64,000 nucleotides of DNA from Manduca sexta. Its lineage: Eukaryota > Arthropoda > Insecta > Lepidoptera > Sphingidae. The stretch spans positions 2,232,001 through 2,296,000 of the forward strand of contig NC_051116.1 of the NCBI RefSeq assembly GCF_014839805.1, read 5' to 3'. The position numbers and the translations under genes were made by a program. Positions 23,528 to 37,342 of the stretch are shown in pieces. Every line of letters starts with the position of its first letter. The stretch's first letter is position 1. Under the pieces are notes generated by a model. The model was not told the DNA's origin and ran no database searches. It saw only the letters and a list, made by a program, of their open reading frames with translations.

Positions 23528-24179
23528 GTTAATATCTAGTGTCCCACGTTGAAGAGCGTATACCAATAGCTTACCACCAGGAAGCGATTCTATTACGGGA
23601 GAATTTCCAGAGGCATTTGTACACTAGCGGAAATAATTAAAAAATCAAATCAATATATTGATTAAATGGTGACATTAATTAGCCGACAATGCTATGATTT
23701 TTAAAATAATAAAATAAATAACTTAAAGTGAACATTCCGAGTTTTATTTGGAATCAAAGATAGCACTTATGAGACGGTTGTAAAAAGTTTGATCCCAACA
23801 AATTACATAAATATGTATATAAATTCAATATGTAAATCTATTTTTTTATAATTTTTTATCTGTACAAAAACTATGGGAGCCAAGACGCGTGTATAATAAA
23901 TATTCAAACGACCTGCATTTATCTATCGGTGAAGAAAGTTTTGATTACATTAATTTCGTGAACACAAATTTTTAATCGACTTTTAAAAAAGAAGGTTATC
24001 AATTCAAGTGTTTCTATTTTGTTTGTATCTAGACGGATTTTAAATCAAATTGATGCAAGGACCGTAAAACTCTATTTAGAAAAAGGACTATCTCGGTATA
24101 CTTGTTATTCATATGTGGTATGATTACGACTTTGTATGATTGTGACTTTGTTTTTCTATCTTAAAAAATACTGTCACTG

Positions 24180-24375
24180 CTCGGAGTCAGGAAGATGTAA
24201 TCCCGTCCCTCGGAAAGCACGTAAAGCCGTTGGTCCTATCTGATCTCTCTCCGGTCATGTCGGATTGCCGTCTCACCGGACTATGAGAGTGAAGGAATAT
24301 AGTGCACCTGTGTATTGTGCACAAACTTGTGCACTATAATATCTCCGCGTGGCTGATCTTCGTTGAGTTTAACCG
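24180..24375. repeat. Interspersed repeat family H
   Basis: TCACTGCTCGGAGTCAGGAAG..., AAAGCCGTTGGTCCTATCTG, CCGGTCATGTCGGATTGCCG and GACTATGAGAGTGAAGGAAT are matched in reverse complement at 47935-48175. The copy ends at CGACGTGACCGAAATTC. Confidence 0.65.
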
Positions 24376-25479
24376 ACGTGACCGAAATTCAGCAAGATTC
24401 ATTCATTTCGAAAACCATTTTTTTCATATGAATGATAAAACGGACAAGTCGCTTGGCCGAAGGTAGGCAACCCAGATAATGACGGGTCTTTTTTATACTT
24501 GCACGTAAAACTGAAACCACTACACCTGGTGTCTAGATTTATTATCGCAGACGAAAGAAGGAATCATATACATATTTCTTTTTAACTATTGTAACTAGCA
24601 AAGAATTCAGATTTTTTGATAATTTTATTACAGCAATACAACCAACGAAACTCAGGAGTGATTGCCAGCATTAGGCAAAGGAATTATAATTTTCATTAAA
24701 ACATTTGCGAGTATTAATCCTTTTATCTATCAGTCATTATAACTTAATCGAAATTTTAAAGACAACGACCTGTGAGGTGACAAACAATCAGGTAACAATT
24801 CACCGTTTCAAATTGACAAATAACTGTTAAAAATCACACTGTCATGTGGGACGAAAGATGAGACATAAATTGTATCTATTAGTTGCCTGTCTACCCCTTG
24901 GGGGATAAATGCGTGATAATGTGTGTGTGTGAATAAATTTGTTTCGATCTGTGAAACTAGTGGCTGTATAAGTTTCTTTAGGTTACAAATTGTATTTTTT
25001 ACACCCAACGTAGCCGTAGTCCGAGAAACAAATGTTTTCCTTTATCGCCGCATACACGAACTTCGTGAAACATTAATGAGAAGCCGCCGCAAGCCGTCTC
25101 ACACTTGACCGACTTTATAATCCATTTTAATCTACCAAAAAGCACTTTATCACGTTCAATTAACGACCTACCAATATTTTCTTTGTTTACCTTCGCTATA
25201 AGATTATGAGTCTGGCTTGGAGGATGTTTGTTAATTTATGTCTTACTGATAATAGGGTAGACGGCACAGTTGTTGACAGGCAATAGGTCCGCATATCATT
25301 TAATTTAATTTATTAAATAACGCATTATCATATCTGTGTCTTTAAACATAAGGTAGAGAATTGAATACCGTATTTTTTTAATAATGTATAATTTTACAGC
25401 AACCTTGTTTAGTCAGTATTTTAAATCACTAGTTTCAGATTAATCCAAAAATAAAACAATCAAAATAGTTTTTTTTAAT

Positions 25480-25700
25480 ATGGGCAGGGCAAAGTGGCCT
25501 TACTACACCTGAAAGTAAGTGCAGTTGGAACCAATAGAAAGTCGACTGACGAGAGATGATTACACCTCGACAGTCGACACAATTATGACCTGTTGAAACC
25601 GGATATACACGGACTGATCCCGGAACGCGACACACTTACGTGGACCACTATGGCGGGTTTTAACACCTTGTGTACGGTGGTCGCTGTCCAGGAGGATATG
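25480..25700 (-). repeat. Interspersed repeat family C copy, minus orientation
   Basis: AAAGTCGACTGACGAGAGAT GATTACACCTCGACAGTCGA CACAATTATGACCTGTTG is the reverse complement of the family C core. CCGGAACGCGACACACTTACG matches the upstream part of the 21.4-kb copy. Confidence 0.65.
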
Positions 25701-25808
25701 AAATATATCCTACCATTAGTCATATATGATAATGTCAAACAAATTTTATTCTGATTAGTCAATTTTCGCCGTCGGTTGAAATATAACCATTTGAATGGTT
25801 AATTGTTT

Positions 25809-25836
25809 ACTGGTAAGACAAGTCCGTCTTACCAGT
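25809..25836. repeat. Perfect 11-bp-arm hairpin
   Basis: ACTGGTAAGAC, loop AAGTCC, then GTCTTACCAGT. It is isolated in intergenic DNA, with no T-tract that would suggest a polymerase III terminator. Confidence 0.8.
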
Positions 25837-28800
25837 GAACTTCGAGTGGCGAATTGAATCGAATCGAATTGAATCGAACTCCAAACGGATTTGAGTAATA
25901 AAAAGAGTAAATTTGTGTTTACTGTTAGAGAATACGTAAACAAATCTAACACACCATTTTATGTATATTTAATATATTCCGTGGCCCTCCGCGTAACACG
26001 AAAGCCCGTGAAACCGTACGACAGACAGTGGGTCACACTATATATTATTTATAAATACGTTACCAATACATTCTATGAATCATTGATTAAATTCCGATAA
26101 CTTTTTAATCAATAATCAACTTACCGGTGCCGTCTGATTATACATATCTTGTAAATAAAACAATTGAAAGTCTTAAACAGTGATTTTTGCAATATTTTGT
26201 GCAATAAACAAAACAGTAGACGTGATTACAACAGTGAGTTTGCATTATGGAACGAATTGAGTTTCTAAAGCGTTTAATGCGTTGCTACAGTAAAATAAAA
26301 TATCATATCGTAAATCGTAACACATTCTCAAACAAGTATTACGATATGTTTGCGTTCGCACTCATGAATATAGTGTATTGTCCAACGAATTATTTTAAAA
26401 TTGTCAATATATCCAACATTTTTAATAATACGTACATTACTTAATTTTTTATCTAAACGTTTTAAATCGTCAGTGCGAACTTCAATAAAGAAAATTAAAA
26501 CGTGATCAAAGCGACATTGCATGGTGTCCAGCAATGGGGGCGCTCTCCTAACGCGTACAGCTGTGCTCGCCCTTTGTACCGACCGTACTATTTACGGCCT
26601 ATGAACATACACAATTCGGTGCGTTGACATCCAGATAAAACATACGGTGCATCGTCTGGTAAACGTTGTGCGAGTTAGAGGCGTATTATTTCGACTTTGT
26701 TGTATAGATATATGGGTATATAGTTTAGGAGTTCTTTGGTATATGTATTAGAGTGTGGAATAAGATGAAAATAAATAAATAAATTGTATTTACTTGTTTG
26801 AGATGTAAATATATATGATGACGTAGAGGTATCAGCGCGATTTTGCGGCGACATATAGTTAGAAATATAATGTTATGTAATATGGCACAAATTATGTTAC
26901 CTATATAAAATATTTAGACAACACATAATTTAAATTTATGCTGTACATACGACATAGATCTATGTTGCTACTAAAATACAACATGCACAAAGATGCATCA
27001 TGCACTAATCTCGCACAACATATACCGGACAATCAACTAACTACGTCTTACTAAGTTACGATTATCGTAGGGCTCCTCCTGAGCGACAGTGGGGGAGTGT
27101 ATGAGAGGGTCGCAGTCCCCTGGCTCCTCGCGGCCCTCAGTCCTCCGTTCCGTACGGAGCGTGCGGACACCGCACGCGTCACATCTCATTTCTACACATA
27201 CTTGTCACTGCGGACTGTCAACAAAGTCCTCAGGTTTTTATGTACGGTTTGTTATAGTTCAAATTTGTTTGAGGAGTGGGATTGCCAATTAATATTTCAA
27301 AAAATACTCTAATATACATATAATTGAGGGTTTACCTCAAATCAAATGGAGCCTAAAACATATCTGTCACTTCAAATGTTTAATTATTGAAAGCCCTTTG
27401 TTCTTTTATTTTATAAAGCCAATATACACATGATATTTAGTAATATAATAAATCATAGAAGATACAGTTGTTGTTCAAATACTATTAAAATTATTTCCTA
27501 GAACTTGTATTAAATAAATTATAATAAGAATTTAAAAACTATTTCTGAAATAACTTGTATCATAAATAGACAATATATTTATTGATTAATGATAACACTA
27601 AGGTAGATGTACATACCGGACTTTGTTATCAGCTGATAAATTTTGTATCTTAATTGGTATTGTTTGTCAATTAATGAGAATCCTGTGTTGATAGAACTTT
27701 TTATTGATTAGATAAAGCCATCCATTGACAGATGTTAAAATTTTGTATATATTGGCTTTATATTCTGATTAATTTGAAGTCAAAAAGTCTTAAAAATTAT
27801 TAATTAATTGGTGCTAGATGTAACAAAAAAAATATAAATATTACTTTATTAGAATAATTTACCAGAGGGTAGTATGAATTTGTATCAATTTATGTATGTG
27901 AAATAATAAGCCATAAGGGCCAATCTGTTCCAAATAGTGCATTTAACAATACAATCTATCTACACAGGATGTAATAACAATATGGATGCAATATTAATAC
28001 TTTCTAACTCCATACACTAAGTGAAAAGTAATACCTCATTATCACTATCTATTAGAGAAGTTTGTTCCATGAAAAAGTTTATAAAAATCACCAACTATAA
28101 AAAGTTTCAAACACCAACACACAGTAAACTAATAAAGTTGTCTACGTCAATTAGTTGAGAGATAATCGGGTACTGCACGAGCATAGAACGATATAAAACT
28201 AAAGATCGGCTGCCAAACGGACAAGAGTACCATTGTATGCAAATCAAATCACTTGACCATTAGCGAAAATAATAACGATAACACGTAACAACGCATGAAT
28301 AATGCGACGCCATGTGACCTATTGCGATACCAATGTAGGAAAATATTAAATAATAAAAATATCCACTTACTTCTATTATTTGGCTTCCGTGTTAGGAAGA
28401 TGAATTCCATAGAATTTTGCCGCCGAATCAAATGATCAGCTCCATTGTTTGCAAACTGTCGACGTAGCGCTTATCGATAATTAGTATTGCGTGCGAGATA
28501 GTAATAGAAATGCTGAAATTCACAAATAAAATTAACAATAACCCCAATGTGCTTTTATTAGTTTTGACAAATTTGACATTTAACGAACCATTGACAAACT
28601 CTTTTTTTTTAAGTTTAAGTGCTTGATAGAGATGAAACAAAATCCATAAATTATAGAAGAATATAGACAATTGAAAAGTACCGATTTTTTATATTCGGAT
28701 TTTCATAATGTTGCATCATGAATGTCATGAAAATAACAACGCTACAACACCTTATACAACACTATTTAAAAAAAAGTACTTCAACACGTCACCCTGGTGT

Positions 28801-28865
28801 GTTGTCAATTTACTAAAGAAAATAAAGTTTTTGATGTTATTTGAGAAAATAAAGTATAAAACAAA

Positions 28866-31800
28866 ATGGTAAATAGAATAAAGTCTCATCACAACTAGAC
28901 CCGTGTATATAAAGTGAAAATATATCTTTAGCGAAAGTGACTTTTTGTAACCCTTACATTCCGGCGAATGTTTATTGTATTCAAGCAATTCTTTTCGTAT
29001 TTCAGGTGCTCATAGCTGCTACAGTATGCACAAAGTCAGGGAAAGGTATTCTATTTTATATCTCCAACACAATTATTGTGCTAAAACATGATCTTATGTC
29101 GATAATTCTACAATTGTGTATACGGTTTCAGCGCTTGTATCTCGTCAGTTTGTGGAGATGACGAAGGCTCGTATCGAGGGATTGCTGGCGGCATTCCCCA
29201 AGCTCATGACTGGTGGACGTCAGCATACATTTGTGGAGACTGAATCCGTGAGGTAACCTTTTGAAATCTTATAAGACTTGCAAAACATCATGGTGAAGTA
29301 ATACTTACTTACATCAACAGAGAAAGTCATTTATAATTTATATTGGATACCAAAAAATTAAAACTGAATTTACAGGCTACAATCTAAATAATCCATTATC
29401 TTAAATATTATTGTATAAATCTATTTGTGTGTACTAGAGATAACATATTTTTTGTAGGAAAGTAAGCTGGATTATGTTTATAGATATGTGTACCAACCGC
29501 TGGACAAGCTGTACATGCTGCTGATCACCACCAAGGCCAGTAACATCCTCGAGGATCTGGAGACACTGCGCCTCTTCAGTAGAGTGGTATGAGATTCATA
29601 AACAATAAATATAGGATATTCAAAAATAATGATTATATTAATTTGTGTCCTGACTCAATTTTAAATGTTATTTATACATTTGTACAATGTTATATTGGGA
29701 AGTGTTAGTCTCTAAAGTTTTGTAAATTATTGATATTTTTGTCTATTGAAAACTCTATAAGAGTATTCTTAAATTAAATGTACATAATGAAATAGTTTTT
29801 ATAAAATAATTTAACAAAATTGTGTCATCTGTCCGTTTTGTTTGTTTTAATACATTCATTCTCCCAATTATTATAAAGAACTAATTAACCCGTCATGACT
29901 TGTCAAACAGCTACGCGTGTGACGGAAAAATAACCTTATTATGTAGTATATAAGGTTATAATCCCGTGACACACGCAAATGTCATGTAGCTGTCTTGGCT
30001 CGCCGGCGAGCCACGAGAGACCAAGAGTTAAGATAAGCAAAAAAGAAACAAATGAGACAGATTTGTAATAGTATTTCGTAAAACTATCTTGGTACATTTA
30101 TTTATTTTGAGGAACACATATAAAATGATTCTCATAGTATTATCAAAGTGAATATCAGCTGTCAGAGTGATAATGTCTCTAGGTGCCAGAGTACTGCACT
30201 CAGCTGACTGAAGCGGAGGTGATGAACCAAGCATTCAATTTACTCTTCGCTTTTGATGAAATTGTCGCGCTTGGATACAGGGAGAGTGTCAACTTGGCAC
30301 AGGTATGTAGTCATTATATTAGTTGTAATTTGAGTTTTGGATAGATTCATGGAAGTGTATTAATGGAAGTTGTTTCAAGACAATATATATATTAATATTA
30401 TAATGTGGCAAAGTTTGTTTGTCTGAATGAAGAGTAAGCTCAGAAATTACTAAAATTTACATTACTTCCCAGGCAATAAGTAGTTTTTACTGCAGGAAAA
30501 TATTTATATTTGAAAAAATATATATGGTTGGAGCTCTAGGGAAAAGTTTGTGTACTATATCTTATTTGTATTTTTATGATATTTGCCTACTTCTAAACTA
30601 GGTTGGTGTAATGAATATGTCTTGAAAATGTATATACCTTCAAGCATGCAATGCAATAAAATTTTTAAATCATGAAAATTTGTTATATTGAGTCATAATT
30701 CCGTAGTAATAAACATTTGTTTATGTAATAAAAATGGTAATTGAAAATAGATTTTAGTGAGCATTAGCTGTTAAATATTTACTTTTCCAGGTACGCTCAT
30801 GTGTTGAGATGGACTCGCATGAAGAAAAGATCTACCAAGCTGTGAGACAGGTGGGTTATTTAATAAAATATTATTATGCATTTCCAAAAATCATTTCTAA
30901 GTGTTTACGTACTTTACAACAGCAGCTTATATGCAGAAATGTCACACTCCCACACTCTATTTGTAATAGTATTAGAAGAAGATATTCAGTTTTAATCAGT
31001 GTAGGAATTACGGGACAGGGTCGAACCAAATACCTGATAACCATGTTAACTAATAAACTATCTTACCAACAAAATTGTTGAAAGGAGTTTTTTTTTTGGT
31101 CCCACCTAGTTTCCGTCTCTGGTTAACGTTATGTCGAGTATGTATATAGTAATGATATTGTGTGTACAGACGCAGGAGCGCGAGGCGGCCAACCGCATGC
31201 GCGAGCGCGCCAAGGAGCTGCAGCGAGAACGACTCGAGGCCGCCAAGCGAGGCGCTCCGCCGCGGTCACAGATGGCGTTCGGTAACCAACACTACAGTCT
31301 TATTTACATGCACCGGCGGCCTTACGGGAGCTCGCGCGGTGCCTCGGCGGACCTTATTTACAATTTTACCGACGAAACTTAAAACCGTGGTACTTTTTTT
31401 TGCTGTTGTCTGGGCCTCGCTTTGTTTAGGGCCGCCACTGCATCAATGTACATGATTTTGTTTGTTGTTTTTTAGATACTGCATTCTAGTCTAGAATGAG
31501 AATGGCACTAGTTTCCAAGTAGAGTAACTTTGCCATGCATGTGAAAGTAAAAAAAAACATGCGCTATCAGCCATAATGACGCAAGAGCTGCTAAGTCGGT
31601 TGTAATAATATATACAGTGAATACGACAAATAATTTAATCATTGTAACAATTAAGAGTTCAATTTTTTTTTCACATAACGACAAATATAATCTTTTTGGG
31701 CAGTTATTAATTTATCAATCAAAGTTCATTTTCTCCGGACAATTTTGATAATCGCGATATTAATAATATTGAATAATTTTATGGTACAGGTAGCGGCGGT

Positions 31801-34800
31801 TTCGGCAGCTCGTCGATGTCCTCCTCAAGCCCCACCGAACCCTTGATCGAGAAGACCATCAGCACGCCCGCTAGAGACACGTATGTACTCACAAACTACC
31901 GCTAGTTGCATTGTTGTTGATAAAATAGAGCATGCGCAAGAGTCGAGAGTGTGGTTGGTATGGTCGCCTCGCGTCTTCTGACCCCAGTAGTTGCATTAAT
32001 AATAATAATAATAATAATATCAGCCCTGTATTATATACTTGCCCACTGCTGAGCACGGGCCTCCTCTACTACTGAGAGGGATTAAGGCCTTAGTCCATCA
32101 CGCTGGCCTAGTGCGGATTGGTAGACTTCACACACCTTCGAAATTCCTATAGAGAACTACTCAGATGTGCAGGTTTCCTCACGATGTTTTCCTTCACCGT
32201 TAAAGCGAACGATAAATTCACAAAGAATACACACATGATTTTTAGAAAAGTCATAGGTGTGTGCCCTTGGGATTTGAACCTGCGGACATTGGTCTTGGCA
32301 GTCCGTTCCACACCCAACTAGGCTATCGCCGCTTTTTAGTAATTGTAGTTGCATTGTTATTGACAAAATAGGACACTGTGCGTGCGCGAGATTCGACGAG
32401 ATTGTAGTGGGATTGGTCGCCTCGTGTTCTTTAACCCCAGAAAAGAAGATGAGGCTAGGCCACCCACACTCACCTCGCCTTGCCTCGAGAGTGTGAAAGC
32501 GGAGTCAATCTTAACATCTAATATGTTACAGTGACAAGCACAATGTAGTGCTTTGTAATTCAATGGATGGTTTGGATGCTACCTAAACTCCATGTTGACT
32601 AGCGAGGAAGACGGCTTTATTTTTTCATACCACAGACACTACTTTGTATAAAACTGATAGTTGACATTTAGTATTTAATACAGATTATGTTACATATGGT
32701 GTTGCCACTGTTTATAAATTCTCGAGCTGCATATCATCAGGCGAGCGACTTGTGACTCTCAAGTCTATCTAGTATGTAATTATTACTATAATTTGTTCCC
32801 CAGTCGTCCAGTAGGCAGATCTGCGATGAAGCTGGGCTCCCGTGGGACAGACACGGAGTCGTTCGTGTCGCGCCTGCGCAGTGAAGGCGACCCCGGGGCG
32901 GTCGCCGCGCCGGTCGCCAGGGTGGACAGCAAGCCCGTACCGGCTGATCATAAGGAGTGAGTATGAAATTTAGAAGTTTTCTTTGTATATGTGCAATTAT
33001 AGATGGACAAAATTTAAGAATGAGAATATATATGAGAAATATATGTATCTGGATAATATTTTATGAAGTTGCAGTTTCATGATTTTGCTAAAAATGTTTA
33101 ATTACTTTTTTTAGTTTTAAAATATTCGTACCTAGTGTACAGTCAACATGTATTATGTGATATTTTAAAGTGTTTTTTATCATAATTTTATTTTAGTGTG
33201 CATCTACGCTTTGAGGAGCGTTTGAATTTGGTAGCTGGAAGAGATGGCGACATACAAAGCTTCGAACTATCTGGTGAGTGAATGCAATGCCTTATAAATG
33301 AGTATATGTCACTTTTGAGTGACACATAAGCGTTTATTCCCTATTTCTAGAATATATGTCAAATATTTAATTTCCCCTACTAATAGTTGCGGCCCGCGTG
33401 CCGACGAATACGGTAATAGTTAGATTGTTAATTCGCTACGCGCATCCATAAGCGATGATGTCTCATCCTCTCAGTGACCGTCCTAAGCCGAGGTTCGTAA
33501 CCCGTTAGTGTGTTGCCCTCAGCATGGTCGGTCAACTTTCAAGAGTTGCAAGCGCCTAATGTGCTCACACAAAAGTCCGGTGTGTTATATAAGCCAGCCC
33601 TTACCAAGCTAACAAACTTAGGGTCATGTTCAAAAAGATATTTAGTGATTTTAATAATGTTATACAGGAATACAACTTCATGTTCAATAGGATTAACAAT
33701 TTTTTAATGATAACAGGTCTGCTAACACTGCGCATAAGCAACGAGCAGTACGGCCGCATCCACGTGCACGTCGACAACAAGGACTCCAGACCGCTGCAGT
33801 TGCAAGTATGTTTGATCATTATTGAGTTAATCCATTGGCCTGAAATTAACTAGATTGGTGTTATATTTATATCAAGTGTCATAGATTTGTTTATTAATTA
33901 TACTGTTACACAAGGAAATGATGTTAAAATTTTAAATAAAAAATGTAGGTTGGTGGCATTTAAAAATTAAAATTAAATGTTTGAAGATGATGAAGATTGA
34001 AAAGACTTTAAGACTTCTATCCACAAATGTTCCACATAGAACTTGCCACAGTAATTTCAACTAAACGAAACTGGGGCGTTGATACCGCATTCCACACGTT
34101 ATTTTGACAGTACATAAGAAGCGCGTGACGTACCCAAACGTTTTTATACACACACACAACATCACGCATTTTATCCCCGAAGGGGTATGCAGACGCGCAA
34201 CCATGGCACCCACTTTTCGCCAAGTGTGTTCCGTCCCATGATGTGATAGGGGGCGAGCCTATCGCCATATCGGGCACAAATTCCAGACTCCGGGCTGATA
34301 CTGAGCAGAAAAACCCAAATATCACTTTGCCCGACCCGGGATTCGAACCCAGGACCTCAGAGCGCTGCCGTACCGCGCATGCAGTACAACTACGCCATCG
34401 AGGCAGTCAACGTTTTTATGACAATTTAAATTGGCATATAGAGTACAATTCCACGCAAATTTCACAAAATAAGACAACACTGCCCTATTTAATGGCTACG
34501 ATGTTATAGAGAATAATCCACATATTGCAACGAATCCGTTGAATATCTAACATTATTAACCGTGTATGCATTTTATACATTTATTTTTGTTGTTTTTTTA
34601 CTGGCACGCCAAAGTGCCCCCCTGTGCATCTGATGGTAAGTATGTGTGTGTAGAAAGATAAATGGTATAAATAAAGTCCCTGCTTGTTATACAGACGCAT
34701 CCGAACGTGGACAAAGAGGCGTTCCGTTCGCAAGGCGTGATCGGACTGAAGCAGGCGCAGCGCCCGTTCCCGCTGCACAGCGACGTCGGCGTGCTGAAAT

Positions 34801-37342
34801 GGAGACTCGCTGCGGCTAATGATGACAAACTCGCTCCAATCTCCGGTATGTATTTATTTAACACGCATCAAAATTAAGTTAACAATGGAGAGACTGTTTG
34901 CGACTGACGTAGTTTTTGGTAAAATATAGCATGGTGAAAATTATTTTAAACTAATATAAGTAGTGAGGTCACTGACTGTATTGAAAATTCACGCAGTATA
35001 TAAAGCATAAACGAATATATGTCACCTAGACATTTTATTTTAAACTAGCTTCCGCCCGCAGCTTCGCCCGCGTGGATTTCGGGTTTCAAAAATGGAGAAG
35101 GTGCTCAATTTGTCGGGATGTTTTTTTAATTTATGGTGGTATGCAGGTGGTCCGATTGTCCGGTCAGGGTCTGATGATGGGATCCTGGTGAAATCGAAGG
35201 AACTTTTAACCATTAAGGTTGCACACGAATTGACGGAAGCTTAAAAAATGGAGTAACTTCTCCCGTTTTTCCAACATTTTCCATCACTGCTATGCTCTTA
35301 TTAATTGTAGCGTGATGAAAAGTATACTATAACCAGCTCAGGAGTATGAAAAGTAATTGTACCAAGTTAAGTTAAAATCCGTCGAGTAGTTTTTGTTTCT
35401 ATAACGGTTATACAGACAGACAGACAAAAATTTTACTAATTGCATTTTTGGCATCAGTGTCGATCCCTAATCACCCCCAGTTACTTTGGAAATATATTTC
35501 ATGTACAGAATTGACCTCTCTACAGATTTATTATAAGTATAGATATGCAAAAGTAGCTCAAAAATTGTCCATAACGAAAACATGCATTTTAAAGTAAGAC
35601 AAAAGAAATAATATCGTGAACCCAACCAAATAACTAATGATATATTAAATTTTGTGACTGTTCAATTTAGTCGGGTCCGCGATATCACTTTTGTTGAGTT
35701 TCAGAACGCGACATTACATTATTATATTCTGTGCTCCAACGCACACTGCTTTGATGTTAGGAACACACCTACATTGCTTAGACAACAGTGAACTTTATAC
35801 AATAGCAATAAAGCTCAAATTGACTCTACGTATTAGTTAGAAAACGTTTGTATGGGAAATAGAAAAATGCTGTTTTGAGGATTTTCCCGGCAATTATTCG
35901 AATTTTTCTCACCTTTTAAACCTTCCCTAGACCTCCACGAATAATTCAAGACCAAGATAAGATAAATCCGTTCAGCCGTTCTCGAGTTTTAGCGAGACTA
36001 ACGAACAGCAATTCATTTTTATATATATAGATAAATCGATACATGTCATTTACGTTAGTCTTAGCCAATCTACATGATCATATTTAACATATAAATAAAT
36101 AATTGATACCTTAGTTTATTTATCTAATAAATACATATATGTCACATTATAATCGTTTACATGTCACTTGTGTAGTGAACTGCTGGCCGTCGGATGGCGC
36201 CGGCGGCGGCTGCGACGTCAACATCGAGTACGAGCTCGAACAGGACCACCTCACGCTCAGCGACGTCAACATACACATACCGCTGCCGTTAGTACTAACT
36301 TTATTCACATTGTACACCACTGGCGAAGGATGAAATCTTTCAAATGGTAACCAGAGGCAAAAAAATCTTTGGTTAACATATTATAATAGATAACAAAAAC
36401 TGAGATAAATGTAATTAAAAGGGAAGCCGGTAGGAATTAGGTTGTTTGGACGCTTCGCCACCGTTTTACACGTATGTCACGCATCTCCAAAGGGGTAGGT
36501 AAAAATACTCCTAGTGTACCCAATTTTTCGTCCCTACTTCTATATTTGTTAGTTCTTTTTGTGACAGCCATCATCCAATTCTCTTCATGTTATAGTATTG
36601 ACAGTGTCATTTTATTCATATTGATTTTGTTCGCAACTTATACTTTTTTATTTTTCATCTATGGTTAGATTAACTGATAATAAAGTGTTGTTTTCTAGAA
36701 GACATTATATAGTTTAATTTATTAAAGCAATTTCAAAATGACCATGAATAATAATATATATTTTTTCCATGCAGAACGGGTAACAGTTCAGTGGTGGTGC
36801 ATCAGTGGGAGGGTAGCTACTCGCAGAAAGGTCGCCAGCTCATATGGAGCATACCGATCGTTAACAAGCAACAGAAAACCGGCAGCCTTGAGTTCACGTG
36901 AGTATACTCATCGAGCCGTTATTAAATCTAATCTGTTAATCAGTATTGATGTTATCGATAAAGTTTGATTGACTTGATTATAAATGACATTTGAAATAAT
37001 ACATACTTCCAATTAAACTACATATATGCTTTATAAGATTTGCCTTATCCTGAATTATATTAGAGCATAAAATGTTTTAATGATTTGATTCAGACATATG
37101 TCTAAGCGTATTCTAATACCATAATCAAATATATGCACCAGCACATTATAAAACATATATATTATCTTATCAGGGTAACACCGGCCATACCGAACGACTT
37201 CTTCCCTCTGACCGTGACGTGGACATCAGACACCTCCCTGGCGCTTCTGACCGCCACCAAAGTCACACAAGCTGAGGACGGCTCGCCAGTCGACTTCTCG
37301 CAGGAGATCAGCTTCCATCCCGACAAATATGAGATTGTATAA
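28866..37342 (+). CDS. ARCN1: Coatomer subunit delta (delta-COP), 15 coding exons
   Basis: Delta-COP is part of the F-subcomplex of COPI, which coats Golgi vesicles for retrograde transport to the ER. Coding exons: 28866-28868, 29006-29045, 29132-29252, 29484-29586, 30183-30302, 30791-30850, 31170-31281, 31790-31880, 32804-32956, 33197-33273, 33717-33805, 34695-34845, 36176-36287, 36775-36897, 37174-37342. They sum to 1524 nt (507 aa plus stop), near my recollection of the human length (about 511). Landmarks are the N-terminal longin-type domain ([71 protein letters not shown]), a Gly/Ser-rich linker, and a mu-homology domain from about residue 268 ([69 protein letters not shown]) to the terminal DKYEIV. 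The first coding exon supplies only the ATG and is the least certain part. Introns hold SINEs and MITEs. Confidence 0.95.
31992..32338 (-). mobile_element. tRNA-derived SINE (family E) in a delta-COP intron
   Basis: On the minus strand it starts AAGCGGCGATAGCCTAGTTG GGTGTGGAAC (A box) and continues to CCGCAGGTTCAAATCCCAAG GGC (B box). It then carries the body shared with 10285-10575 and ends in an ATT-rich tail at the (AAT)n run 31996-32018. It lies in the intron between coding exons 8 and 9 of delta-COP, antisense to that gene. Confidence 0.85.
34145..34408 (-). mobile_element. tRNA-derived SINE (family B) in a delta-COP intron
   Basis: The minus strand reads TGCCTCGATGGCGTAGTTGT, then GGGTTCGAATCCCGGGTCGG, the family body, and CCCTTCGGGGATAAAATGCG TGATG. 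It is complete and close to the 21.1-kb copy. It lies in the intron between coding exons 11 and 12. Confidence 0.85.
35045..36030. repeat. Probable interspersed repeat in a delta-COP intron
   Basis: AAACTAGCTTCCGCCCGCAG CTTCGCCCGCGTGG opens a roughly 1-kb stretch that ends at GCCGTTCTCGAGTTTTAGCG followed by a TATATATAG run. This opening and ending are typical of an abundant lepidopteran repeat class as I recall it. There is no second copy in this window to prove it, and no coding sequence. Confidence 0.45.
36318..36463. mobile_element. hAT-like MITE in a delta-COP intron
   Basis: The ends CACTGGCGAAGG and CGCTTCGCCACCG are inverted repeats. Flanking octamers TTGTACAC (36310-36317) and TTTTACAC (36464-36471) match at 7/8. 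The interior GGGAAGCCGGTAGGAATTAG GTTGT matches the 11.9-kb copy. It lies 30 bp behind the donor of coding exon 13. Confidence 0.8.

Larger units (their letters stand above)
6301..28865. other. Gene-poor, repeat-rich intergenic region (about 22 kb)
   Basis: Apart from the repeats listed separately I see no gene here. Open frames are short, lack recognisable domains and do not link across plausible splice sites. The longest are at about 12709-13086 (minus), 22759-23070 (plus) and 27097-27312 (plus). The GC-richer patch at 27065-27230 might be a worn exon or regulatory island but matches nothing I know. Simple AT-rich tracts include a TAGTAGTATAGTAGTATTA-type microsatellite near 11236-11300 and a GAATTGAATCGAATCGAATT run near 25850-25880. 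Confidence 0.5.

Noticed and set aside
27065..27312. GC-richer plus-strand ORF (MYERVAVPWLLAALSPPF...)
   Set aside because: It looks exon-like in composition but has no recognisable family, no flanking splice logic and two overlapping frames of similar length.
32769..32951. 60-aa minus ORF
   Set aside because: It is antisense to delta-COP coding exon 9.
34017..34509. Two ORFs of 88-102 aa on opposite strands
   Set aside because: Both are translations of a SINE family B copy; the same peptide ([20 protein letters not shown]) recurs at 21.1 kb.
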